Shown here: positions 1 to 6,881 of the stretch, piece by piece
Position numbering within the stretch: the first letter of the stretch is position 1
How the letters are laid out: the number at the start of each line of letters is the position of its first letter
NCBI GenBank assembly: GCA_023910675.1
Contig: JAAVWC010000034.1
Coordinates: 1-41,310 of the forward strand
Direction of reading: 5' to 3'
DNA length: 41,310 nt
DNA from: Gemmatimonas sp.
Lineage (GTDB): Bacteria; Gemmatimonadota; Gemmatimonadetes; Gemmatimonadales; Gemmatimonadaceae
Program-made: the position numbers and the translations under genes
Notes under the pieces: generated by a model
The model's input: only the letters and a program-made list of their open reading frames with translations
Told to the model about the DNA's origin: nothing
Database searches by the model: none

Positions 1-790
1 CGATCTCACTCCACGTGGGCGTGACGCCGTAGGCCGCGGCTTCGGTCTTTAGGAAATCGAAGACGCGATGCAGCGGGGTCTTCTCTGTGTCGACGAGGTT
101 CATCGACACCTGAGCCTGTCCGTCGACTTCCATGCCGAGGCCCTTCACGTAGCGGAGTCCGCCACTGGAGCCTCTAATGGCCTTGGCCACTTCCTTGGCG
201 ACGGGCAGGTTGCTCTTGTCGCCAAGGTAGATGTTGTAGGCGACGAGGAAGGGGCGGGCGCCCACTGCGGTGGCGCCGGCGGTGGGGTGAAGCGCGGCGC
301 CGCCGAAGTCAGGGCGTCGCGCGCTGTTGGTGCGCACGTCTTCGCGCAGCCCTTCGAATTCACCACGGCGCACGTCGGCGAGGTTCTCGCGCGCGGGCGT
401 GGTGGCGGCGCGTTCGTACAAGTACACCGGGACGTCGAGCTCACGGGCGGCGCGCTCACCCAGTTCGCGCGCGAGCGCAATGCAGTCGTCCATCGTGGCG
501 CCGTCGAGCGGAATGAATGGCACGACGTCGGTGGCCCCAATACGTGGATGTTCGCCCGAGTGCTGCGTGAGATCGATGCGGTCACGCGCCACGCGCATGG
601 CGGCAAGTGCGGCCGGTACGGCGGCGTCGAGCGATGCCACGAAGGTGACGACGGTGCGATGGTGCGACACGTCGCTCGAGACGTCGAGCACATGCGCGCC
701 CGGCGTCCCAGCGATGGCGTCGCGGATCGCCGCAATGACGACGGGATCACGACCTTCGGAGAAGTTGGGAACGCACTCGACGAGAGGCAC
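1..790 (-). CDS. ftcD: Glutamate formimidoyltransferase, C-terminus cut off by window edge
   Basis: The family transfers the formimino group of N-formimino-glutamate to tetrahydrofolate, the last step of histidine degradation. The reading frame begins VPLVECVPNFSEGRD, the characteristic N-terminus of the formiminotransferase domain, and continues with VSSDVSHHRTVVTF, SGEHPRIGATDVVPF (which includes a family-typical HPRIGA block), LYERAA and RPFLVAYN. About 263 residues are visible and no stop is reached at the left edge. The start is GTG at 790; no ATG lies between it and the stop of the upstream gene, and no clear Shine-Dalgarno is seen. It lies 44 nt downstream of the phosphatase gene on the same strand, so the two are probably cotranscribed. 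Whether a cyclodeaminase domain follows cannot be seen. Confidence 0.9.
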   Translation of the reverse strand, partial: MPLVECVPNFSEGRDPVVIAAIRDAIAGTPGAHVLDVSSDVSHHRTVVTFVASLDAAVPAALAAMRVARDRIDLTQHSGEHPRIGATDVVPFIPLDGATMDDCIALARELGERAARELDVPVYLYERAATTPARENLADVRRGEFEGLREDVRTNSARRPDFGGAALHPTAGATAVGARPFLVAYNIYLGDKSNLPVAKEVAKAIRGSSGGLRYVKGLGMEVDGQAQVSMNLVDTEKTPLHRVFDFLKTEAAAYGVTPTWSEI

Positions 791-834
791 GATGGCGGGA
801 TGGAAGTGACGGTGAATCTGCGGGTTGCTGAAAA

Positions 835-1638
835 CTATACCGCGCGGCCGTTGAGGAGATCGAGGAACCAGTCGTGCAGGACGCCGTTGGACGCGACGAT
901 GGTTCCGCCCACGAGCCGTGCGTCGTTGCCTTCGAGGTCGGTGACGCGGCCGCCGGCTTCGCGCACCAGCAACACGCCCGCGGCGAGGTCCCACGGGTTG
1001 AGCCACAGCTCCCAGAAGGCATCGAAGCGGCCGCGTGCCACGTCGGAGAGATCGAGGGCCGCCGAGCCGGCTCGGCGCATGCCGGAGACCTCTGGCATGA
1101 GGCGGCGCATCATGCGCAGATACTCGTCGGCGCGGGTGACGTCTTTGAACGGAAAGCCGGTGCCGATGAGCGCGCGTGCCGGCGTGTCGATGGCCGACAC
1201 GCGGAGCGGGCTGTCGTCGACGAAGGCGCCGCCACCGAGCGTCGCATGGTAACAGCCACCCCGTGCCACGTCGTGCATGACGGCGGCCTGCGGGACACCG
1301 TCGAGCGCGATGCAGATGGAGACGCCGTAACTGGGAAAGCCGTGCAGGAAGTTCGTGGTCCCGTCGAGCGGATCGACGATGGCGACGAGGCCGGCCTCGG
1401 GGTCGGCGTCGTTACTGAGCTCCTCGCCGACAATGCGGATACCTGGGATGCGCGCGTGGAGGACATCGCGGATGCGTTCTTCGGCGCCGAGATCGACGTG
1501 GCTGACGAAGTCGGTGGCACTCTTGGCTTCCCACGTGATGGCGTGGTGGGTGCGAGCTTCGTGAGCGATGAAGTCGGCGGCGGATTGCGCGGCGGCAACG
1601 GCGGCATCGCGCCAGGCGCGGCGGTCGTGTGTGAGCAT
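835..1638 (-). CDS. Inositol monophosphatase family protein (SuhB-like)
   Basis: A Mg2+-dependent phosphatase of the inositol monophosphatase/FIG superfamily, 267 residues from the chosen start. The metal-binding signatures are all present: GEE at residues 71-73, DPLDGTTNF at 89-97, and NPWDLAAG at 214-221 carrying the third metal-ligand aspartate. The substrate may be myo-inositol-1-phosphate, histidinol phosphate or another sugar phosphate; family membership alone does not decide, although its neighbour works in histidine breakdown. The frame stays open upstream to 1788, but I chose ATG at 1638. It gives the usual family length, and the upstream extension (MTPTNQYVRSS) is low-complexity and covers a hairpin and the divergent trpS promoter. 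The SuhB role in rRNA antitermination known from enterobacteria should not be assumed here. Confidence 0.88.
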   Translation of the reverse strand: MLTHDRRAWRDAAVAAAQSAADFIAHEARTHHAITWEAKSATDFVSHVDLGAEERIRDVLHARIPGIRIVGEELSNDADPEAGLVAIVDPLDGTTNFLHGFPSYGVSICIALDGVPQAAVMHDVARGGCYHATLGGGAFVDDSPLRVSAIDTPARALIGTGFPFKDVTRADEYLRMMRRLMPEVSGMRRAGSAALDLSDVARGRFDAFWELWLNPWDLAAGVLLVREAGGRVTDLEGNDARLVGGTIVASNGVLHDWFLDLLNGRAV

Positions 1639-1674
1639 GGAGGTAATCTGCTCTGTGCCCCTGCTGTCTAGAAC

Positions 1675-1734
1675 CCTGCTGTCTGCCATCTCGGCGCGAT
1701 CCTGCGGCATTGCGCCGAGACGGCGGACGGCAGG
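1675..1734. repeat. Imperfect 23-bp inverted repeat between suhB-like gene and trpS
   Basis: The left arm (1675-1697) and right arm (1712-1734) are inverted complements at 20 of 23 positions around a 14-nt loop. The inner part, ctcggcgc/gcgccgag, is perfect. The left arm's first bases (cctgctgtct) occur again just outside at 1658, and the right arm's end (gacggcagg) occurs again near 1741, so tandem copies sit outside the hairpin. It lies upstream of the trpS -35 region, so it is not a trpS leader structure. It may be an intergenic palindromic repeat. Confidence 0.6.
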
Positions 1735-1775
1735 GATTTGGACGGCAGGAGCGGGGGAACTGCGGACGTATTGAT

Positions 1776-1810
1776 TTGTCGGCGTCATCCATTCCGCTTA
1801 GCTTTGCCGC
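1776..1810 (+). promoter_or_regulatory. trpS promoter, leaderless type
   Basis: TTGTCG (1776-1781) lies 17 nt before TAGCTT (1799-1804), which is followed by only 6 nt before the ATG at 1811. This spacing places transcription initiation at or beside the start codon. No Shine-Dalgarno sequence is present. The same TAGCTT-N6-ATG arrangement precedes the SDR gene at 16288. Confidence 0.6.
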
Positions 1811-2812
1811 ATGGCACGCATCTTCAGTGGCATCCAGCCTTCGGGCGAGCTGCACATCGGCAATTATCTGGGCGCAGTCAAGAACTGGGTCCAGCTCCAG
1901 GCGACGCACCCCGGCGCCATTTACTGCGTGGTGGACTACCACGCTATTACGGGCAGCTACGATCCGGCGGTGCTACGCGCGCGCCGGTGGGGGATGGCCA
2001 AGTCGCTGCTGGCGGCGGGGATCGATCCCGCGAAGGCGGTGCTGTTCATGCAGAGTGACGTGCCGGAGCACACCGAACTGTCGTGGATTTTCACGACGAT
2101 CACGCCGTTGGGCGACCTTGAGCGTCAGACGCAGTTCAAGGACAAGTCGGCGAAGGTGGAGAGCATTCCGGCGGGGTTGCTGATGTACCCGGTACTCCAG
2201 AGCGCGGACATTCTGCTCTATCGTGCCGATAGCGTGCCGGTGGGAGAGGATCAGATTCAGCATCTCGAACTGGCGCGTGACACGTCGCGCAAGTTCAACC
2301 TCAAGTTCGGGGTGGAGTATTTCCCCGAGCCCAAGCCGCTGCTGACACCGACCCGCCGCATCATGGGGCTCGACGGCAACGCCAAGATGTCCAAGTCGCT
2401 GGGCAATACCATTGGCCTGCTGGAGACCGACGACGAGATCTGGCAGAAGCTGCGGCCGGCGATGACGGACCCGCAGCGGGTGCGCAAGAGCGATCCGGGG
2501 CGTCCCGAGGTGTGCAACATCTTTCAGCTGCACAAGGCCTTCAATGACGAGACCACGGTGACGAACGTGGCCGCGCAGTGCCGCACGGCCGGGTGGGGCT
2601 GTATGGACTGCAAGAAGGTGTTGCTGGAAGGGATGGTGCAGGAGCTGACGCCGATTCGCCGCCGTAGCGAGGACCTCGACGCTGAGCCGCAGCAGGTGCT
2701 CGACGCTCTTGCTGACGGTGGCCGGACGGCGCGAGGCATTGCCCAGCAGACGATCAGCGAAGTACGCGAGATCATGGGGCTTGGCGCCATGACGGCGGCG
2801 GCGCTGGGGTAA
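1811..2812 (+). CDS. trpS: Tryptophanyl-tRNA synthetase with Fe-S-type cysteine motif
   Basis: Charges tRNA-Trp with tryptophan in the cytoplasm. The class I signatures are clear: PSGELHIGN at residues 10-18 (HIGH-like) and KMSKS at 192-196. The 333-residue length is normal. Near the C-terminus there are four cysteines with spacing C-x21-C-x6-C-x2-C (Cys235, 257, 264 and 267; ending CRTAGWGCMDC). This is almost the arrangement that binds a [4Fe-4S] cluster in the Thermotoga maritima enzyme, where the first spacing is 22. The start ATG is set by a promoter -10 element only 6 nt upstream. The gene is divergent from the phosphatase gene and appears monocistronic. Confidence 0.97.
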   Translation: MARIFSGIQPSGELHIGNYLGAVKNWVQLQATHPGAIYCVVDYHAITGSYDPAVLRARRWGMAKSLLAAGIDPAKAVLFMQSDVPEHTELSWIFTTITPLGDLERQTQFKDKSAKVESIPAGLLMYPVLQSADILLYRADSVPVGEDQIQHLELARDTSRKFNLKFGVEYFPEPKPLLTPTRRIMGLDGNAKMSKSLGNTIGLLETDDEIWQKLRPAMTDPQRVRKSDPGRPEVCNIFQLHKAFNDETTVTNVAAQCRTAGWGCMDCKKVLLEGMVQELTPIRRRSEDLDAEPQQVLDALADGGRTARGIAQQTISEVREIMGLGAMTAAALG

Positions 2813-2830
2813 CAGGGGGCGGGGGGGCGG

Positions 2831-2879
2831 GATGGGACGGCGGACGAGGTTGCCCGGGTGGGCGCCGCGTCGTCCCATC
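2831..2879. repeat. Hairpin between trpS and pilT
   Basis: gatgggacg (2831-2839) and cgtcccatc (2871-2879) form a 9-bp stem, with further complementarity inside (gcgg/ccgc). There is no T-tract. It could end trpS transcription; otherwise its role is unknown. Confidence 0.35.
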
Positions 2880-2932
2880 ACACAGAGGCTGTAGGGAATT
2901 GCGTCGAATTCCCCCCCCACCAGACTGTTACC

Positions 2933-4300
2933 GTGGCGATTGAACGCATCATCAAAGCAGCCGTCGAACGCGGAGCGTCCGACGTGCACATCAAGGCGGG
3001 CGACGTTGTGCGCGCGCGCATCGACGGCCGTCTGGTCGTGCTGACGAAGCAGGCGCTGACCGCCGAACAGACGCGCGCGATTGCGCTGCATCTGATGAGC
3101 AATGATGCCGATCGCGCGACGATTGATACGTTGCGCGATTTCGATTGTTCGTGGGCGTCGCCGGGTGTCGGGCGCTTCCGTGTGAATATTCTGCGGCAGC
3201 GGGCCACGCACTCCATCGTGATGCGTGTCATTCCCGAGCAGGTGCCCACGGTGAACACGCTCAAGCTGCCGTCGGTGCTGACGCGCATTGCGCACACCGA
3301 GCGCGGCATGGTGCTGGTGACCGGCGTGACGGGATCGGGCAAGTCGAGCACGATGGCGGCGCTAGTGAATGAGATCAATGCGACGTACGAGAAACACATT
3401 CTCACGCTCGAAAACCCCATCGAGTTCATCCACGAAGATTTGCGCAGTTCGGTGACGCAGCGTGAAGTGGGCATCGACACGGACACGTTCCGCATGGGAT
3501 TGCGTGCGGCACTGCGTCAGGACCCGGATGTGATTCTCATTGGCGAAATGCGCGACGCCGAGACGATCGATACGGCGATGAAAGCGGCCGAGACGGGGCA
3601 CTTGCTCATCTCCACGCTGCACACGCCCGACGCGGCGAGCACCATCATGCGTATCGTGGCGATGTTTCCGCCGGACGAGCAGTCGGTCGTGCGGATGCGG
3701 CTCGCGGAATCACTGCACGCCGTCGTGTCGCAGCGTCTGTTGCCGCGCCAGAGCGGGCAAGGGCGCGTGGTTGCCGCCGAGGTGATGGTCGTGACGAGCA
3801 CGATCCGTGATCTCATTGCGGAAGGGCGGATCGCCGAAATCAAGGACTACATTGCCGACGGGTCGCAGTACGGCATGCAGACGTTCGATCAGCACCTGAC
3901 CGAGCTGGTCAACAACCACGAGATCGATTTCGAAGTGGCGAAAGGTGCCGCGAGCAATCCGGCCGACTTCGAGCTGGCCTTTCGCATGGGCCGGACGCGG
4001 AAGACGCCCGCGATGTCGCCGGCGGGGCAGGGCGGGCGGCTGCCGGGCGCCAGTGCGGCACCGCGCCCGGCGGCACCGCGCCCGGCGGCACCGCGCCCGG
4101 CGGCACCGCGCCCGGCGGCACCGCGCCCGGTGGCACCGGCGGCGCCGGCCCATGGCCTGGGGGCCAACCCACTGGGCACCGGACACACGCTGCCCCCGCT
4201 GGCGACGAGTCCGACCGGTCACACAAGCGTGACGAGTCCCAATCCGCTCAAGAATGACACAGTCTTCAGCAGCGGATTCGAAAGCCTGTTTGGCGGCTGA
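2933..4300 (+). CDS. pilT: Type IV pilus retraction ATPase PilT, with proline-rich C-terminal tail
   Basis: A hexameric cytoplasmic ATPase that powers type IV pilus retraction, twitching and DNA uptake. The domain order is typical: N-terminal region with ASDVHI, Walker A GVTGSGKSS (about residue 130), Asp-box region LTLENPIEFIHED, Walker B VILIGEMRD, His-box STLHT, and near the C-terminal part IRDLIAEGRIAEIKDYI, which resembles PilT's AIRxLIRE segment. The conserved core ends near residue 365. An unusual Ala/Pro-rich tail of about 90 residues follows, built partly of PRPAA repeats. The frame is open back to 2858, but I prefer GTG at 2933, where family similarity (VAIERIIKAAVERGASDVH) begins; no good ribosome site helps. 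No other pilus genes are adjacent. PilU cannot be excluded. Confidence 0.9.
   Translation: MAIERIIKAAVERGASDVHIKAGDVVRARIDGRLVVLTKQALTAEQTRAIALHLMSNDADRATIDTLRDFDCSWASPGVGRFRVNILRQRATHSIVMRVIPEQVPTVNTLKLPSVLTRIAHTERGMVLVTGVTGSGKSSTMAALVNEINATYEKHILTLENPIEFIHEDLRSSVTQREVGIDTDTFRMGLRAALRQDPDVILIGEMRDAETIDTAMKAAETGHLLISTLHTPDAASTIMRIVAMFPPDEQSVVRMRLAESLHAVVSQRLLPRQSGQGRVVAAEVMVVTSTIRDLIAEGRIAEIKDYIADGSQYGMQTFDQHLTELVNNHEIDFEVAKGAASNPADFELAFRMGRTRKTPAMSPAGQGGRLPGASAAPRPAAPRPAAPRPAAPRPAAPRPVAPAAPAHGLGANPLGTGHTLPPLATSPTGHTSVTSPNPLKNDTVFSSGFESLFGG
4058..4132. repeat. 15-bp coding tandem repeat in pilT (five copies)
   Basis: Five consecutive copies of gcaccgcgcccggcg start at 4058, 4073, 4088, 4103 and 4118; the last has one change. 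They encode repeated PRPAA pentapeptides in the PilT tail. Because 15 is divisible by three, copy-number changes would alter tail length without breaking the frame. Confidence 0.9.
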
Positions 4301-4332
4301 GCCCTAAACGCTGCAGGCGGAGTCCCCGCGTG

Positions 4333-4344
4333 TAAATTGGGCAG
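4333..4344 (+). promoter_or_regulatory. Leaderless -10 element of the DapA-family gene
   Basis: TAAATT at 4333-4338 is followed by six bases and then ATG at 4345. No Shine-Dalgarno is present and the -35 region is weak. Confidence 0.5.
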
Positions 4345-5247
4345 ATGGCCAACCTCTCCGTTGCTCAGCTGGGCGGGCTCATGGTGCCCGCCGTCTCCAC
4401 GTTCACTGCCTCCGGTGAACTCGATGGCGCTGCGTTTCAGCGCAACCTCGATGCCCACCTGTCGTTCGGGATGGACGGCGTGCTGGTCGGCGGCAGCAGC
4501 GGCGAATCCGCCTTGCTCGAGAACGACGACCGGCGGCAGCTGCTCGCCTGGGCACGTGAGCGCATCCCGCAGGACCAGTGGCTGCTGGCAGGCGTGGGCA
4601 GCGAAAGCACCCGCCTGACGATTCAGCGCGCGAAAGACGCGAAGGACGCGGGCGCGACGGCGGCGCTGGTGATCTCGCCGCACTATTTCCTGAAGCGCAT
4701 GAACGAGCAGGCGTTGCTTGCCCACTTCCGCGCGGTGGCCGACGCGAGCCCGTTGCCGGTGCTGCTGTACAACATGCCGGCGTATACGCACATCGTGCTG
4801 AGCCCGTCGTTCGTGCACGAGATGGCGCAGCACGAGAACGTGATCGGTATGAAGGACAGCGCGGGCAACCTCCCCGTGCTGCAGCAGTACCTCGAGGCGC
4901 AGAGCGATTCATTCAAGGTGCTAACGGGGAGTGGTGGCACCGTCGTACCGGCGCTGGAGGCTGGCGTCTCGGGCGCGATCCTCGCGATCGGCTTGTATGC
5001 GGGCCCCGCGGTGCGCCGTATGGTCGATACGTATCGTGCGGGTGATCATGTGGCCGCCGCCGAGATGCAGCAGACGCTGGCGCCGTTGGCGACGGATATT
5101 GCGGGCGCCATGGGTCCTGCCGGCATCAAAGCGGCGATGGATCTCGTGGGACTCAGTGGCGGTGCGCCGCGCTCACCGCTGCTGCCGGTGGTTGGTGCGG
5201 AGCTCGATATCGTGCGCGAGCGCTTGTCGGGCGCGGGTTTGGTGTAA
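4345..5247 (+). CDS. Dihydrodipicolinate synthase / N-acetylneuraminate lyase family aldolase
   Basis: A class I (Schiff-base) aldolase with a TIM-barrel fold, 300 residues. Key residues are visible: GGSSGES (residues 49-55, in place of the GTTGE loop of true DapA), the catalytic tyrosine in YNMPAY (Tyr142), and the Schiff-base lysine in GMKDSAG (Lys170). The substrate is uncertain. The GSSGES loop and the absence of lysine-biosynthesis neighbours argue for a sub-family other than DapA, such as a 4-hydroxy-2-oxoglutarate aldolase-like enzyme, rather than 4-hydroxy-tetrahydrodipicolinate synthase. The start at 4345 is supported by a -10 element 6 nt upstream. The gene ends at a strong bidirectional terminator facing a convergent broken gene. 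Confidence 0.88.
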   Translation: MANLSVAQLGGLMVPAVSTFTASGELDGAAFQRNLDAHLSFGMDGVLVGGSSGESALLENDDRRQLLAWARERIPQDQWLLAGVGSESTRLTIQRAKDAKDAGATAALVISPHYFLKRMNEQALLAHFRAVADASPLPVLLYNMPAYTHIVLSPSFVHEMAQHENVIGMKDSAGNLPVLQQYLEAQSDSFKVLTGSGGTVVPALEAGVSGAILAIGLYAGPAVRRMVDTYRAGDHVAAAEMQQTLAPLATDIAGAMGPAGIKAAMDLVGLSGGAPRSPLLPVVGAELDIVRERLSGAGLV

Positions 5248-5258
5248 CGCGCCCTAGA

Positions 5259-5290
5259 ACCGGCCGTATGCCCTGCGGCATACGGCCGGT
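5259..5290. terminator. Bidirectional hairpin terminator
   Basis: A perfect 14-bp stem (5259-5272 with 5277-5290; arm accggccgtatgcc) around the 4-nt loop ctgc, between two convergent genes. There is no pronounced T-tract on either side. Confidence 0.75.
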
Positions 5291-5297
5291 CGGGGGA

Positions 5298-6017
5298 TTA
5301 CCCTGCCGCAGCGCGCATCTCGTCGCGAAAGGCTGCGGCTGCGGCGGGCGTGCCGCTGAGCCATCCCTGACGCCAGACCGCCTCGAGGTCGAGTGGTTCG
5401 CCGCGTTGTTCGGCGTGGTCGGCGCGTTCGGCCAAGTACACCGCTTCGGCCATGGGATTGGCGGAGGGGCGCTCGGTGCCCAGGCGATGGTGCGTCCCGA
5501 TGGTCTGCGCGCCCCTCTCGCCAATGCCCCAGCATGCGGCGGCGAGCGCACCAAGCGACTCATGCACATGTTGCAGCATGGCGGACGCGAAGCTCACGTC
5601 GTGCAGGACAGCCACAGCGACTGCATGAGCGTGGGGGCGTTGCCCAGCGTGTCGGCCAGCTTCGCTCTGGATACGTGCGGATCATCGAGCAGCATGAGCG
5701 TGTCGCGCGCGGCGGACGGCAGCTGCCGGATGACCGCGTCGGGTCCGTCAGAAAGAGACCGAATGAGCTCGGCCAGATCATCCTGCTCGGATGCCACCGG
5801 GTGTTTACGCCGGAGCTTATCCACCTCGTTGATCCGCTGGCCGAACTCGGCGTCCCACGCCGTGTACGCGATGTCGGCGTCGTCGGGTTCGTGGACCGCG
5901 ACCGACAGAGATCGTTGGTGGTTTCGGCGAGTTGCTGCACCGACTCGTCGTCGATGAAGGGGAGCGGTTTCGAGGGGCACTTGAGGATCCACCCATCAAC
6001 TTCTTGAACCAACTCAC
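5298..6017 (-). pseudogene. HDOD-domain protein gene, frameshifted and internally deleted
   Basis: An intact ribosome site (ggaggag) precedes GTG at 6017, which starts VSWFKKLMGGSSSAP. The natural reading then needs a frame change near 5975 (continuing SKPLPFIDDESVQQLAETTND), another near 5905 (VAVHEPDDADIAYTAWD ... DTLMLLDDPHVSRAKLADTLG), and a third near 5610 (VAVAVLHDVSFASAMLQ ... GIGERGAQTIGTHHRLG ... NPMAEAVYLAERADHAEQ), ending at 5298. The middle and last parts resemble HDOD signalling domains (LLDDP, IGTHHR, YLAERAD). However, much of the region that should lie between the helix-rich core and the HHR segment is missing, apparently deleted at the third break. The first break is a C-run one base short. 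Sequencing errors could explain the first two, but not the missing segment. Confidence 0.7.
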
Positions 6018-6042
6018 TGCTGCTTCTCCTCCGGGGAACGCC

Positions 6043-6102
6043 GCCGCGCCTACCCGCGCCGCGCCTACCCGCGCCGCGCCTACCCGCGCCGCGCCTACCC
6101 GT
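6043..6102. repeat. 15-bp tandem repeat upstream of the HDOD remnant (four copies)
   Basis: Copies of tacccgcgccgcgcc start at 6051, 6066 and 6081, with partial units on both sides. It sits in the divergent intergenic region between the HDOD remnant (start 6017, minus) and the DUF456 gene (start 6234, plus). The 15-nt length matches the pilT repeat but the sequence differs. The rest of the 216-bp gap shows no gene. Confidence 0.85.
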
Positions 6103-6233
6103 GTTCGACGCCGGCGCCGTCCGACGTCGCTCGGCATGACGGCGCCTGCGGCTGCTGATTCTCGGTGCATCGCCCGAGTTCTTGAGTTCCCCGTTTGCGA
6201 AACTCCACGATCGCGGACCTCGTACGGGCAGAC

Positions 6234-6752
6234 ATGTTTTCACTCGTGCTGCTGATGATGGCGCTGGTTGCGGGCCTCGTGCTTGTGCCACTCGGATTGC
6301 CGGGATTGTGGGTCATGCTCGGCGCGACACTCGTGTACTGGCTGGCAGTGCCTGCGGGGAGCGTCGGGCTCGTCACGCTCCTCGTCGTCTCGGCGCTCGT
6401 GGCGGTGGCTGAAGTGGTGGAGTTCACCGTGGCGGGCCGATACGCGCGCCAGTACGGGGGATCGCGGCGGGCGTCGTGGGGCGCGGTGTTGGGGGGCCTC
6501 GTGGGGGCCGTGGTGGGCGTTCCGGTGCCGGTGCTGGGTTCGATGCTCGGAGCCTTCGCCGGCGCCTTTGCCGGTGCGCTGGTCGCGGAATTCACCGTGC
6601 CCCAGGAACGGCGTGGCGTGCCGTTGACGGTGGCCAAGGGGGCCTTGGTGGGACGGGTGGTGGCGGCAGCGCTGAAAGTCGGATTTGGTCTGGCGATCGT
6701 GGTGTGGGTCGCGGCCGCGGCGCTGGTGGGACGGTGGTCGGGCACGGGGTGA
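6234..6752 (+). CDS. DUF456-family membrane protein
   Basis: A small integral membrane protein of 172 residues and unknown function. The sequence is almost entirely hydrophobic, with about five transmembrane stretches (for example MFSLVLLMMALVAGLVLVPL at the N-terminus) and the glycine-rich, repeated GAFAGAFAGALVAEF segment typical of DUF456 proteins. A short loop (AGRYARQYGGSRRASWG) separates the first and second halves. I chose ATG at 6234 because the hydrophobic segment begins there; an in-frame start at 6195 would add 13 polar residues. It is followed by a strong terminator, so it is not in one operon with purA. No function can be inferred from neighbours. Confidence 0.8.
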   Translation: MFSLVLLMMALVAGLVLVPLGLPGLWVMLGATLVYWLAVPAGSVGLVTLLVVSALVAVAEVVEFTVAGRYARQYGGSRRASWGAVLGGLVGAVVGVPVPVLGSMLGAFAGAFAGALVAEFTVPQERRGVPLTVAKGALVGRVVAAALKVGFGLAIVVWVAAAALVGRWSGTG

Positions 6753-6812
6753 TTTCCGGTCCCGATTCGCCGCATGTCTTTGATTACAGCCCCTGTCGGC
6801 CTAGATTTCATC

Positions 6813-6846
6813 AACGCCCCGCGGACCGTCCGCGGGGCGTTTTTTG
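6813..6846 (+). terminator. Rho-independent terminator after the DUF456 gene
   Basis: A perfect GC-rich stem (6813-6825 with 6829-6841; core cgccccgcgga) with a 3-nt loop, followed by a run of T at 6840-6845. It is the clearest intrinsic terminator in the window and separates the DUF456 gene from purA. Confidence 0.9.
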
Positions 6847-6881
6847 TGCGCGGCCGTCCAGGTCGCCGGAGAGCTGATCGC

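Noticed and set aside
1675..1810. Attenuator or T-box leader controlling trpS
   Set aside because: The hairpin lies upstream of the proposed trpS promoter, whose -10 element is 6 nt before the start codon, leaving no transcribed leader. No T-box or tandem Trp codons were seen.
1973..3295. 440-codon minus-strand open frame across trpS and pilT, and similar long antisense frames at 11729-13219, 20030-21700 and 29637-31310
   Set aside because: They run antisense to well-conserved genes, have Arg/His-rich composition without any recognisable domain, and arise from the codon bias of GC-rich DNA.
4345..5247. Firm assignment as dapA of lysine biosynthesis
   Set aside because: The Schiff-base lysine and tyrosine fit the superfamily, but GSSGES replaces the usual loop and no lysine genes are adjacent, so only the family level is claimed.
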